Source of the DNA: Diphasiastrum complanatum
Lineage: Eukaryota; Streptophyta; Lycopodiopsida; Lycopodiales; Lycopodiaceae
Assembly: GCA_029204225.1 (NCBI GenBank)
Contig: CM055097.1
Coordinates: 70,126,907 to 70,190,906 of the forward strand
Direction of reading: 5' to 3'
Length of the DNA stretch: 64,000 nucleotides
Shown here: in pieces, positions 1 through 12,770 of the stretch
How positions within the stretch are numbered: position 1 is the first letter of the stretch
Layout: every line of letters begins with the position of its first letter
Notes under the pieces: generated by a model
What the model saw: only the letters and a program-made list of their open reading frames with translations
Told to the model about the DNA's origin: nothing
Databases searched by the model: none
Made by a program: the position numbers and the translations under genes

Positions 1-915
1 CCTGGGTAGAGTACTTGGTATGAGGGGAGGTGGCGAATCCCACCAACAGTATAGGGGAGTGCGGGTTGCGACTCAGGGCGAGCTCCAACCAAGTCTCAGC
101 CTCCCTTGCTGGAATGTTGTCCTGGCACTTGCCTTGGCATGCCAGCGCCCCGGAGACTAGGGTCGGTCACACACTCGAAATGTAACCTTCTCAGATTTAT
201 CAATAAAGTGGCACTTTCCTCAAGCTGACTCTGATCACCTTCTGGGTTTCAGTGTTCGGTAAAAGCGCCGGTTGTAAGGCCGCTTAAGACTTTTTAATTT
301 GGCACATAGCCGAGGGTCGTATCCCGGGACGCCAGCGGTATGCCGTCGGGACCGTTCGGTCCGTGGCGCCAGCGGTATGCTGTCGGGACCATTTGGTCCA
401 GGAACTGGTTGTCTCCACATCTGTCGCGGCTTGTGGTTCTGAATGTTCCTTGCATGAACGTGAATGGGCTAAGCTCTCGGGGAACGGGCTCTAACCTGTC
501 GGCTGAGTTGGATGGCTTGCTCGGGTGGAAGTTACCTGTTTATGGCTGTCCAGTCTGGCGTGGCGCCAGGTTGGCTTCCAGCGCTCGTGACGAAGGTTTC
601 GGTTGGTTGAGTCTGATGTAAGTCAAACCACTCGCTTGGAATGGATGCTACTCGTTTGTAAGGAAGCTTCGAGTTGGTTAAGTTTGATGTATGTCGGGCG
701 ACTTGCTAGGAGGAGAGTCACCCACATCGGGACCCCCGATCTGGCACGGCGCCGGGTTGGATCTCAATGCTGGTTTCTGAACTTCCAGCTGCTTAAGTTT
801 GATCGTTGTTGGCGAGCTGGCTGCTTGTATGTCAAGTGGGTTTGGACGCCAAGAGTTGAAGGCTGGGAAGCTAAGTCGTGGCTCCCGGCTCCCTTCGGGA
901 TGCCTGCGCTACATG

Positions 916-928
916 TGGTGTCAGAGCC
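916..928 (+). other. Possible tRNA-Met primer-site look-alike in the array unit
   Basis: TGGTGTCAGAGCC resembles the plant LTR-element primer site TGGTATCAGAGCC with one mismatch. It follows CTACATG, which could be the CA end of an LTR. A purine run AAAGGGGGA (1616-1624) followed closely by TGT could be a polypurine tract plus LTR start, and TATAAA (2479) and AATAAA (202) are present. If this reading is right, the unit is one LTR plus a short noncoding interior, amplified in tandem. This is inference from short motifs only. The same motif recurs in copies 2-4. Confidence 0.25.
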
Positions 929-999
929 GACTGGCCCGTCAGCTATGTGGATCTCACGGGGATGGCCATTGTTTGGGGTTCATCGGGACGATCGTTGTG

Positions 1000-1540
1000 C
1001 AAGGTGCTGCCCACGGTGTAAGCACGGGTGCGTCCACGTTGGGGGTGGTCGGCAAAACGGGGGCTTGATGAGTCAAGGTGCTCCCCTTGAGGCGTAAGCG
1101 CGGTCAGTTTCCGCGGCTCGGGCCTGGCGCCGTCTGCACGTAGGACAATGCGCTGCCATTGGGCACGGTCTGTGCCTTGTGGGGTGCGGGGTGACATATT
1201 CGCGATAGCCACCGTTCGTTTAGCTATAAGGGCTATCGACCAAATTTGGTGGGGGCGTTACTGAGGCGATGTGCTGCCTAACGGTGAAAGCACGGGTGCG
1301 TCCACGATTGGGGTGGTATGCGGTCGATCGTTTAGCTATAAGGGCTATCGACTAGATTTGGTGGGGGCGTCACTGAGGCAATGTGCTGTTCAACGGTGAA
1401 AGCACGGGTGCGTCCGCGGGGGTGGTATATTCAAGGATAGCTGCCGATCGTTTAGCTATAAGGGCTATCGAGCAAAAAGTGGTGGGGCGTGACCGAGGCA
1501 ATGTGCTGCTTAATGGTGAAAGCACGGGTAGTTGGAGGGG
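1000..1540 (+). repeat. ~115-bp subrepeats inside each array unit
   Basis: The motif GTTTAGCTATAAGGGCTATC occurs three times, near 1212, 1328 and 1448. Each time it is followed by a block with GGTGAAAGCACGGG (about 1285, 1397 and 1515). A related block, with GTAAGCACGGGTGCGTCCAC, lies near 1019. The spacing is about 115-120 bp. The same subrepeats recur in each of the other three units at offsets of 2,777-2,779 bp. Confidence 0.8.
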
Positions 1541-2727
1541 TGTCCTCTGTGGGCTGGTTCTGTGATCCATCTGTATGGGCGCGGCCAGGCAAAGGTCCTT
1601 TGGCAGGACTATCTCAAAGGGGGACCTTGTCTTTGTTACCTGTTAGTGAACCTGCCTGAGTGTCTTGCTTGCATGTATTCGTGGTGAGGTTTGCATGATT
1701 GCTTGTGATACAAGGAGCTGATGGCTTGAGAAGGGACCTTTCTTTTGAAGGCTGACGCCATCAAACTACAGAATATGGGGGCGGATTCGCAGTTCAAGTA
1801 CTCGCACGTGAACGACAACGAAACGACTCGATGTTTGCAAAGGATGGATGGCTGGCCTATTTCTTGGGTTACTTTCATTTGCGACGACGCCCGCCAAACG
1901 CAAGCAGGAAGTCAAAAGTTGGAAAGAGCAATTTCAAGGGAGATCTTCTATGGAGCAGTTGGTCTTCATTTGGGATGGCTACCTTCGGAACTGAAACTCA
2001 CTGAAATGACAAGGAGAGAAATCAAGGTGCAGAAGCAACAAGGCGCGGAGTGGACCATGAAGTATCCTTTGGCTTAGGGAGCCCTGATACCTGTGCGGAA
2101 TCGATCAAATCTGGAGATCGGGGAGCTCAGCACAAAGTGCATCAAGGACAAATCAGGAGCTCAAAGGAGTTCCAATGTCAGAAGTCAGCAGCGACAGGGG
2201 CGAACATCTCACAGAAAGGCCTTTGTCACCAGTTAATAAGGTTCTTGGGTTTTACGAAAGCAATATAAAATCTACGCTTTTCCCAGACAAAGTGATATTT
2301 TCAAAGTTAAGTAATTTTTCAGTACAAAGAGCTGAGCCTCCGACTTGTGGCGTGCCAGCTTCAATGTTAATAAAAAGTGGCCAGTAAATTGAGTACTGTG
2401 CCAAGTAGCTCAAATGTATAGTTCATTTTTGGGAGACACCTTTACTTTAACCTGACATCTGATGAGGACATCAGATTTTATAAAGGTGGGGTGGATGCTG
2501 TAAAGTTACGCCTACAAGCTTTACTTCCGGCGCCGGCGGCGCCAACATTGTCCCCGGCGCCAGCAGCACCCCTGCCGCTCCCGGCGCCACTGTGACCAGA
2601 ATACAGCCGGCGCCAAGTCCCTATGGCTGAAAATCTTTCATCGGTTCTAGCGAAGTCCAGAGAGCTCAGATCGATGTGCAATCGCCTCACACGATCTAGG
2701 CATGATTAAAGGAAGCTCAATAAACTC

Positions 2728-2763
<36 letters not shown>

Positions 2764-2777
2764 ACGTGCTCTACCAG

Positions 2778-5504
2778 CCTGGGTAGAGTACTTGGTATGA
2801 GGGGAGGTGGCGAATCCCACCAACAGTATAGGGGAGTGCGGGTTGCGACTCAGGGCGAGCTCCAACCAAGTCTCAGCCTCCCTTGCTGGAATGTTGTCCT
2901 GGCACTTGCCTTGGCATGCCAGCGCCCCGGAGACTAGGGTCGGTCACACACTCGAAATGTAACCTTCTCAGATTTATCAATAAAGTGGCACTTTCCTCAA
3001 GCTGACTCTGATCACCTTCTGGGTTTCAGTGTTCGGTAAAAGCGCCGGTTGTAAGGCCGCTTAAGACTTTTTAATTTGGCACATAGCCGAGGGTCGTATC
3101 CCGGGACGCCAGCGGTATGCCGTCGGGACCGTTCGGTCCGTGGCGCCAGCGGTATGCTGTCGGGACCATTTGGTCCAGGAACTGGTTGTCTCCACATCTG
3201 TCGCGGCTTGTGGTTCTGAATGTTCCTTGCATGAACGTGAATGGGCTAAGCTCTCGGGGAACGGGCTCTAACCTGTCGGCTGAGTTGGATGGCTTGCTCG
3301 GGTGGAAGTTACCTGTTTATGGCTGTCCAGTCTGGCGTGGCGCCAGGTTGGCTTCCAGCGCTCGTGACGAAGGTTTCGGTTGGTTGAGTCTGATGTAAGT
3401 CAAACCACTCGCTTGGAATGGATGCTACTCGTTTGTAAGGAAGCTTCGAGTTGGTTAAGTTTGATGTATGTCGGGCGACTTGCTAGGAGGAGAGTCACCC
3501 ACATCGGGACCCCCGATCTGGCACGGCGCCGGGTTGGATCTCAATGCTGGTTTCTGAACTTCCAGCTGCTTAAGTTTGATCGTTGTTGGCGAGCTGGCTG
3601 CTTGTATGTCAAGTGGGTTTGGACGCCAAGAGTTGAAGGCTGGGAAGCTAAGTCGTGGCTCCCGGCTCCCTTCGGGATGCCTGCACTACATGTGGTGTCA
3701 GAGCCGACTGGCCCGTCAGCTATGTGGATCTCACGGGGATGGCCATTGTTTGGGGTTCATCGGGACGATCGTTGTGCAAGGTGCTGCCCACGGTGTAAGC
3801 ACGGGTGCGTCCACGTTGGGGGTGGTCGGCAAAACGGGGGCTTGATGAGTCAAGGTGCTCCCCTTGAGGCGTAAGCGCGGTCAGTTTCCGCGGCTCGGGC
3901 CTGGCGCCGTCTGCACGTAGGACAATGCGCTGCCATTGGGCACGGTCTGTGCCTTGTGGGGTGCGGGGTGACATATTCGCGATAGCCACCGTTCGTTTAG
4001 CTATAAGGGCTATCGACCAAATTTGGTGGGGGCGTTACTGAGGCGATGTGCTGCCTAACGGTGAAAGCACGGGTGCGTCCACGATTGGGGTGGTATGCGG
4101 TCGATCGTTTAGCTATAAGGGCTATCGACTAGATTTGGTGGGGGCGTCACTGAGGCAATGTGCTGTTCAACGGTGAAAGCACGGGTGCGTCCGCGGGGGT
4201 GGTATATTCAAGGATAGCTGCCGATCGTTTAGCTATAAGGGCTATCGAGCAAAAAGTGGTGGGGCGTGACCGAGGCAATGTGCTGCTTAATGGTGAAAGC
4301 ACGGGTAGTTGGAGGGGTGTCCTCTGTGGGCTGGTTCTGTGATCCATCTGTATGGGCGCGGCCAGGCAAAGGTCCTTTGGCAGGACTATCTCAAAGGGGG
4401 ACCTTGTCTTTGTTACCTGTTAGTGAACCTGCCTGAGTGTCTTGCTTGCATGTATTCGTGGTGAGGTTTGCATGATTGCTTGTGATACAAGGAGCTGATG
4501 GCTTGAGAAGGGACCTTTCTTTTGAAGGCTGACGCCATCAAACTACAGAATATGGGGGCGGATTCGCAGTTCAAGTACTCGCACGTGAACGACAACGAAA
4601 CGACTCGATGTTTGCAAAGGATGGATGGCTGGCCTATTTCTTGGGTTACTTTCATTTGCGACGACGCCCGCCAAACGCAAGCAGGAAGTCAAAAGTTGGA
4701 AAGAGCAATTTCAAGGGAGATCTTCTATGGAGCAGTTGGTCTTCATTTGGGATGGCTACCTTCGGAACTGAAACTCACTGAAATGACAAGGAGAGAAATC
4801 AAGGTGCAGAAGCAACAAGGCGCGGAGTGGACCATGAAGTATCCTTTGGCTTAGGGAGCCCTGATACCTGTGCGGAATCGATCAAATCTGGAGATCGGGG
4901 AGCTCAGCACAAAGTGCATCAAGGACAAATCAGGAGCTCAAAGGAGTTCCAATGTCAGAAGTCAGCAGCGACAGGGGCGAACATCTCACAGAAAGGCCTT
5001 TGTCACCAGTTAATAAGGTTCTTGGGTTTTACGAAAGCAATATAAAATCTACGCTTTTCCCAGACAAAGTGATATTTTCAAAGTTAAGTAATTTTTCAGT
5101 ACAAAGAGCTGAGCCTCCGACTTGTGGCGTGCCAGCTTCAATGTTAATAAAAAGTGGCCAGTAAATTGAGTACTGTGCCAAGTAGCTCAAATGTATAGTT
5201 CATTTTTGGGAGACACCTTTACTTTAACCTGACATCTGATGAGGACATCAGATTTTATAAAGGTGGGGTGGATGCTGTAAAGTTACGCCTACAAGCTTTA
5301 CTTCCGGCGCCGGCGGCGCCAACATTGTCCCCGGCGCCAGCAGCACCCCTGCCGCTCCCGGCGCCACTGTGACCAGAATACAGCCGGCGCCAAGTCCCTA
5401 TGGCTGAAAATCTTTCATCGGTTCTAGCGAAGTCCAGAGAGCTCAGATCGATGTGCAATCGCCTCACACGATCTAGGCATGATTAAAGGAAGCTCAATAA
5501 ACTC

Positions 5505-5540
<36 letters not shown>

Positions 5541-5554
5541 ACGTGCTCTACCAG
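2778..5554. repeat. Array unit, copy 2
   Basis: This copy is the same length as copy 1. The one difference noticed is A at 3685 in place of G. Confidence 0.9.
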
Positions 5555-8281
5555 CCTGGGTAGAGTACTTGGTATGAGGGGAGGTGGCGAATCCCACCAA
5601 CAGTATAGGGGAGTGCGGGTTGCGACTCAGGGCGAGCTCCAACCAAGTCTCAGCCTCCCTTGCTGGAATGTTGTCCTGGCACTTGCCTTGGCATGCCAGC
5701 GCCCCGGAGACTAGGGTCGGTCACACACTCGAAATGTAACCTTCTCAGATTTATCAATAAAGTGGCACTTTCCTCAAGCTGACTCTGATCACCTTCTGGG
5801 TTTCAGTGTTCGGTAAAAGCGCCGGTTGTAAGGCCGCTTAAGACTTTTTAATTTGGCACATAGCCGAGGGTCGTATCCCGGGACGCCAGCGGTATGCCGT
5901 CGGGACCGTTCGGTCCGTGGCGCCAGCGGTATGCTGTCGGGACCATTTGGTCCAGGAACTGGTTGTCTCCACATCTGTCGCGGCTTGTGGTTCTGAATGT
6001 TCCTTGCATGAACGTGAATGGGCTAAGCTCTCGGGGAACGGGCTCTAACCTGTCGGCTGAGTTGGATGGCTTGCTCGGGTGGAAGTTACCTGTTTATGGC
6101 TGTCCAGTCTGGCGTGGCGCCAGGTTGGCTTCCAGCGCTCGTGACGAAGGTTTCGGTTGGTTGAGTCTGATGTAAGTCAAACCACTCGCTTGGAATGGAT
6201 GCTACTCGTTTGTAAGGAAGCTTCGAGTTGGTTAAGTTTGATGTATGTCGGGCGACTTGCTAGGAGGAGAGTCACCCACATCGGGACCCCCGATCTGGCA
6301 CGGCGCCGGGTTGGATCTCAATGCTGGTTTCTGAACTTCCAGCTGCTTAAGTTTGATCGTTGTTGGCGAGCTGGCTGCTTGTATGTCAAGTGGGTTTGGA
6401 CGCCAAGAGTTGAAGGCTGGGAAGCTAAGTCGTGGCTCCCGGCTCCCTTCGGGATGCCTGCGCTACATGTGGTGTCAGAGCCGACTGGCCCGTCAGCTAT
6501 GTGGATCTCACGGGGATGGCCATTGTTTGGGGTTCATCGGGACGATCGTTGTGCAAGGTGCTGCCCACGGTGTAAGCACGGGTGCGTCCACGTTGGGGGT
6601 GGTCGGCAAAACGGGGGCTTGATGAGTCAAGGTGCTCCCCTTGAGGCGTAAGCGCGGTCAGTTTCCGCGGCTCGGGCCTGGCGCCGTCTGCACGTAGGAC
6701 AATGCGCTGCCATTGGGCACGGTCTGTGCCTTGTGGGGTGCGGGGTGACATATTCGCGATAGCCACCGTTCGTTTAGCTATAAGGGCTATCGACCAAATT
6801 TGGTGGGGGCGTTACTGAGGCGATGTGCTGCCTAACGGTGAAAGCACGGGTGCGTCCACGATTGGGGTGGTATGCGGTCGATCGTTTAGCTATAAGGGCT
6901 ATCGACTAGATTTGGTGGGGGCGTCACTGAGGCAATGTGCTGTTCAACGGTGAAAGCACGGGTGCGTCCGCGGGGGTGGTATATTCAAGGATAGCTGCCG
7001 ATCGTTTAGCTATAAGGGCTATCGAGCAAAAAGTGGTGGGGCGTGACCGAGGCAATGTGCTGCTTAATGGTGAAAGCACGGGTAGTTGGAGGGGTGTCCT
7101 CTGTGGGCTGGTTCTGTGATCCATCTGTATGGGCGCGGCCAGGCAAAGGTCCTTTGGCAGGACTATCTCAAAGGGGGACCTTGTCTTTGTTACCTGTTAG
7201 TGAACCTGCCTGAGTGTCTTGCTTGCATGTATTCGTGGTGAGGTTTGCATGATTGCTTGTGATACAAGGAGCTGATGGCTTGAGAAGGGACCTTTCTTTT
7301 GAAGGCTGACGCCATCAAACTACAGAATATGGGGGCGGATTCGCAGTTCAAGTACTCGCACGTGAACGACAACGAAACGACTCGATGTTTGCAAAGGATG
7401 GATGGCTGGCCTATTTCTTGGGTTACTTTCATTTGCGACGACGCCCGCCAAACGCAAGCAGGAAGTCAAAAGTTGGAAAGAGCAATTTCAAGGGAGATCT
7501 TCTATGGAGCAGTTGGTCTTCATTTGGGATGGCTACCTTCGGAACTGAAACTCACTGAAATGACAAGGAGAGAAATCAAGGTGCAGAAGCAACAAGGCGC
7601 GGAGTGGACCATGAAGTATCCTTTGGCTTAGGGAGCCCTGATACCTGTGCGGAATCGATCAAATCTGGAGATCGGGGAGCTCAGCACAAAGTGCATCAAG
7701 GACAAATCAGGAGCTCAAAGGAGTTCCAATGTCAGAAGTCAGCAGCGACAGGGGCGAACATCTCACAGAAAGGCCTTTGTCACCAGTTAATAAGGTTCTT
7801 GGGTTTTACGAAAGCAATATAAAATCTACGCTTTTCCCAGACAAAGTGATATTTTCAAAGTTAAGTAATTTTTCAGTACAAAGAGCTGAGCCTCCGACTT
7901 GTGGCGTGCCAGCTTCAATGTTAATAAAAAGTGGCCAGTAAATTGAGTACTGTGCCAAGTAGCTCAAATGTATAGTTCATTTTTGGGAGACACCTTTACT
8001 TTAACCTGACATCTGATGAGGACATCAGATTTTATAAAGGTGGGGTGGATGCTGTAAAGTTACGCCTACAAGCTTTACTTCCGGCGCCGGCGGCGCCAAC
8101 ATTGTCCCCGGCGCCAGCAGCACCCCTGCCGCTCTCGGCGCCACTGTGACCAGAATACAGCCGGCGCCAAGTCCCTATGGCTGAAAATCTTTCATCGGTT
8201 CTAGCGAAGTCCAGAGAGCTCAGATCGATGTGCAATCGCCTCACACGATCTAGGCATGATTAAAGGAAGCTCAATAAACTC

Positions 8282-8319
<38 letters not shown>

Positions 8320-8333
8320 ACGTGCTCTACCAG
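5555..8333. repeat. Array unit, copy 3
   Basis: This copy is 2,779 bp because the GA tract has one extra dinucleotide. It has T at 8135 where the other copies have C. Confidence 0.9.
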
Positions 8334-11067
8334 CCTGGGTAGAGTACTTGGTATGAGGGGAGGTGGCGAATCCCACCAACAGTATAGGGGAGTGCGGGTT
8401 GCGACTCAGGGCGAGCTCCAACCAAGTCTCAGCCTCCCTTGCTGGAATGTTGTCCTGGCACTTGCCTTGGCATGCCAGCGCCCCGGAGACTAGGGTCGGT
8501 CACACACTCGAAATGTAACCTTCTCAGATTTATCAATAAAGTGGCACTTTCCTCAAGCTGACTCTGATCACCTTCTGGGTTTCAGTGTTCGGTAAAAGCG
8601 CCGGTTGTAAGGCCGCTTAAGACTTTTTAATTTGGCACATAGCCGAGGGTCGTATCCCGGGACGCCAGCGGTATGCCGTCGGGACCGTTCGGTCCGTGGC
8701 GCCAGCGGTATGCTGTCGGGACCATTTGGTCCAGGAACTGGTTGTCTCCACATCTGTCGCGGCTTGTGGTTCTGAATGTTCCTTGCATGAACGTGAATGG
8801 GCTAAGCTCTCGGGGAACGGGCTCTAACCTGTCGGCTGAGTTGGATGGCTTGCTCGGGTGGAAGTTACCTGTTTATGGCTGTCCAGTCTGGCGTGGCGCC
8901 AGGTTGGCTTCCAGCGCTCGTGACGAAGGTTTCGGTTGGTTGAGTCTGATGTAAGTCAAACCACTCGCTTGGAATGGATGCTACTCGTTTGTAAGGAAGC
9001 TTCGAGTTGGTTAAGTTTGATGTATGTCGGGCGACTTGCTAGGAGGAGAGTCACCCACATCGGGACCCCCGATCTGGCACGGCGCCGGGTTGGATCTCAA
9101 TGCTGGTTTCTGAACTTCCAGCTGCTTAAGTTTGATCGTTGTTGGCGAGCTGGCTGCTTGTATGTCAAGTGGGTTTGGACGCCAAGAGTTGAAGGCTGGG
9201 AAGCTAAGTCGTGGCTCCCGGCTCCCTTCGGGATGCCTGCGCTACATGTGGTGTCAGAGCCGACTGGCCCGTCAGCTATGTGGATCTCACGGGGATGGCC
9301 ATTGTTTGGGGTTCATCGGGACGATCGTTGTGCAAGGTGCTGCCCACGGTGTAAGCACGGGTGCGTCCACGTTGGGGGTGGTCGGCAAAACGGGGGCTTG
9401 ATGAGTCAAGGTGCTCCCCTTGAGGCGTAAGCGCGGTCAGTTTCCGCGGCTCGGGCCTGGCGCCGTCTGCACGTAGGACAATGCGCTGCCATTGGGCACG
9501 GTCTGTGCCTTGTGGGGTGCGGGGTGACATATTCGCGATAGCCACCGTTCGTTTAGCTATAAGGGCTATCGACCAAATTTGGTGGGGGCGTTACTGAGGC
9601 GATGTGCTGCCTAACGGTGAAAGCACGGGTGCGTCCACGATTGGGGTGGTATGCGGTCGATCGTTTAGCTATAAGGGCTATCGACTAGATTTGGTGGGGG
9701 CGTCACTGAGGCAATGTGCTGTTCAACGGTGAAAGCACGGGTGCGTCCGCGGGGGTGGTATATTCAAGGATAGCTGCCGATCGTTTAGCTATAAGGGCTA
9801 TCGAGCAAAAAGTGGTGGGGCGTGACCGAGGCAATGTGCTGCTTAATGGTGAAAGCACGGGTAGTTGGAGGGGTGTCCTCTGTGGGCTGGTTCTGTGATC
9901 CATCTGTATGGGCGCGGCCAGGCAAAGGTCCTTTGGCAGGACTATCTCAAAGGGGGACCTTGTCTTTGTTACCTGTTAGTGAACCTGCCTGAGTGTCTTG
10001 CTTGCATGTATTCGTGGTGAGGTTTGCATGATTGCTTGTGATACAAGGAGCTGATGGCTTGAGAAGGGACCTTTCTTTTGAAGGCTGACGCCATCAAACT
10101 ACAGAATATGGGGGCGGATTCGCAGTTCAAGTACTCGCACGTGAACGACAACGAAACGACTCGATGTTTGCAAAGGATGGATGGCTGGCCTATTTCTTGG
10201 GTTACTTTCATTTGCGACGACGCCCGCCAAACGCAAGCAGGAAGTCAAAAGTTGGAAAGAGCAATTTCAAGGGAGATCTTCTATGGAGCAGTTGGTCTTC
10301 ATTTGGGATGGCTACCTTCGGAACTGAAACTCACTGAAATGACAAGGAGAGAAATCAAGGTGCAGAAGCAACAAGGCGCGGAGTGGACCATGAAGTATCC
10401 TTTGGCTTAGGGAGCCCTGATACCTGTGCGGAATCGATCAAATCTGGAGATCGGGGAGCTCAGCACAAAGTGCATCAAGGACAAATCAGGAGCTCAAAGG
10501 AGTTCCAATGTCAGAAGTCAGCAGCGACAGGGGCGAACATCTCACAGAAAGGCCTTTGTCACCAGTTAATAAGGTTCTTGGGTTTTACGAAAGCAATATA
10601 AAATCTACGCTTTTCCCAGACAAAGTGATATTTTCAAAGTTAAGTAATTTTTCAGTACAAAGAGCTGAGCCTCCGACTTGTGGCGTGCCAGCTTCAATGT
10701 TAATAAAAAGTGGCCAGTAAATTGAGTACTGTGCCAAGTAGCTCAAATGTATAGTTCATTTTTGGGAGACACCTTTACTTTAACCTGACATCTGATGAGG
10801 ACATCAGATTTTATAAAGGTGGGGTGGATGCTGTAAAGTTACGCCTACAAGCTTTACTTCCGGCGCCGGCGGCGCCAACATTGTCCCCGGCGCCAGCAGC
10901 ACCCCTGCCGCTCCCGGCGCCACTGTGACCAGAATACAGCCGGCGCCAAGTCCCTATGGCTGAAAATCTTTCATCGGTTCTAGCGAAGTCCAGAGAGCTC
11001 AGATCGATGTGCAATCGCCTCACACGATCTAGGCATGATTAAAGGAAGCTCAATAAACTCTAGAGAG
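8334..11067. repeat. Array unit, copy 4, 3' truncated
   Basis: This copy matches copies 1-3 up to the first bases of the GA tract (about 11062-11067). There it joins a sequence equivalent to unit position ~1716. It therefore lacks the long GA tract and the last bases of the unit. Confidence 0.9.
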
Positions 11068-12301
11068 CTGATGGCTTGAGAAGGAACCTTTCTTTTGAAG
11101 GCTGACACCAACAAACAAGGAGGACTACAGAATCTGGGGGCGGATTCGCAGTTCAAGTACTCGCACGTGAATGGCAACGAAACGACTCGATGTTTGTAAA
11201 GGATGGATGGCTAGCCTAATTTCATTTGCGACGACGCCCACCAAACGCAAGCAGGAAGTCAAAAGTTGGAAAGAGCAATTTCAAGGGAGATCTTCTATGG
11301 AGCAGTTGGTCTTCATTTGGGATGGCTACCTTTGGAACTGAAACTCACTGAAGTGACAAGGAGAGAAATCAAGGTGCAGAAGCAACAAGGCGCGGAGTGG
11401 ACCATAAAGTGGGCAATCAAACGATAAATCCTTTGGCTTAGGGAGCCCTGATACTTATGCGGAATTGATCAAATCTGGAGCTCAGGGAGCTCGACACAAA
11501 GTACATCAAGGACAAATCAGGAGCTCAAAGGAGTTCCAAAGTCAGAAGTCAGAAGCGACAGGGGCGAACATCTCACAGAAACCAATTAATAAGGTTCTTG
11601 GGTTTTATGAATGCAATATGAAATCTACGCCTTTCCCAGACAAAGTGATATTTTCAAAGTTAAGTAATTTTTCAGTACAAAGAGCTGAGCCTCCGACTTG
11701 CGGTGTGCCAGCTTCAATGTTAATAAAAAGTGGCCAGTAAATTGAGTACTGTGCCAAGCAGCTCAAATGTATAGTTAATTTTTGGGTAATCTGACATCTG
11801 ATGAGGACATCAGATTTTATAAAGGTGAGGTGGATGTTGTAAAGTTACCCCTACAAGCTTTACATTGTCCCCAGCACCAGCAGCACCCCTGTTGCTCCCG
11901 GCGTCACTGGCGCCGCTCCTGGCGCCATTGTGACCAGAATCCAGCCGGCGCCAAGTTCCTATGGCTGAAAATCTTTGATCGGTTCTAGCGAAGTCCAGAG
12001 AGCTCAGATCGATGTGCAATCACCTCGCACGATCTAGGCATGATTAAAGGAAGCTCAATAAACCCTAGAGAGAGAAAACGTGCCTTACCAACCTGGGTAG
12101 AGTACTTGGTATGAGGGGAGGTGGCGAATCCCACCAATACTATAGGGGAGTGCGGGTTGCGACCCAGGGCGAGCTCCAACCAAGTCTCAGCGTCCCTTGC
12201 TGGAATGTTGTCCCGGCACTTGCCTTGGCATGCCAGCGCCCCGGAGACTAGGGTCGGTCACACGCTCGAAATGTAACCTCCTCAGATGTATCAATAAAGT
12301 G
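11068..12301. repeat. Diverged partial fifth unit of the array
   Basis: This segment corresponds to unit positions of about 1716-2777 followed by 1-211. It carries many substitutions and small indels, a short GA tract near 12066-12074 and fewer GGCGCC blocks. It ends at AATAAAGTG (12293-12301), where similarity to the unit stops. It is clearly older or less homogenised than copies 1-4. The reading frames of the main units are broken here, which argues against coding function. Confidence 0.85.
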
Positions 12302-12770
12302 AAAGGCTTTTGAAAGAAGCGATGGCACACTTTATTGCTTGACGTTGCAAAATGGCCATGCCCCATTGGTTCAAGGAACTCAAGAGATTTCCATAAATCT
12401 ACATGCCAATTACACTTCACCCATTAGCATTTTGATTTAGTCAAATGCAAAGAGATGATGCTAACTACAAGTAGGCCCACCATTTTCTTTAGTTAGGCTA
12501 ATGAGTGCCCAAGTAACCACCTTTTAACTATAAATTGTAGTTGACTCCACCCTCCTTCCCAAGCCATCTCTTATCTTGACATGCTAGTTATTTATAATCA
12601 TCAACAAGGCTAATTAGTGAGAGGATGGAGTATCAACAACAAAATAAAAGTTTTGAGTGGAAGTATTTGAGAGGCAAGGTGGTATTTCAAAATTTGACAA
12701 TGGCTCCAAAAGTGGATGGTATAGGAGAGAAAAGGGAGGTGTTCAAAAGAATGCTTGAACTCTTTAGTAT
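12302..12770. other. Unique AT-rich spacer
   Basis: No gene or repeat was recognised. The region contains TTTAACTATAAATTGTAG-like AT-rich sequence and short open frames without similarity to anything known to me. Confidence 0.4.

Larger units (their letters stand above)
1..2777. repeat. Array unit, copy 1
   Basis: This is the reference copy for the landmarks used here. It has AATAAA at 202-207, a Met-type primer-site look-alike at 916-928, short subrepeats at about 1000-1540, a purine run at 1616-1624, a TATAAA at 2479-2484, several GGCGCC-rich blocks around 2527-2615, and a GA microsatellite at about 2729-2758. It has no convincing gene. Confidence 0.9.
1..11067. repeat. Tandem array of four ~2.78-kb units
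   Basis: Four head-to-tail copies start at 1, 2778, 5555 and 8334, each with the same CCTGGGTAGAG start. Copies 1 and 2 are 2,777 bp. Copy 3 is 2,779 bp because its GA repeat is one GA longer. Copy 4 ends early, inside the GA tract. By eye the copies differ at only a few bases, for example A at 3685 where copy 1 has G (908), and T at 8135 where the others have C. The unit is clearly richer in GC than the rest of the window. Several open frames of 60-164 codons recur in every copy on both strands, but none resembles a known protein and the diverged fifth copy breaks them, so the unit is probably noncoding. The array begins at base 1 and probably continues upstream. No rRNA or 5S sequence was recognised. 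Confidence 0.95.

Noticed and set aside
340-2387. Open frames of 60-164 codons repeated in each array unit
   Set aside because: They recur only because the DNA is repeated, overlap on both strands, show no known domains and are broken in the diverged unit at 11068-12301.
1-11067. Ribosomal DNA spacer array
   Set aside because: No 18S, 5.8S, 25S or 5S sequence was recognised in any unit.
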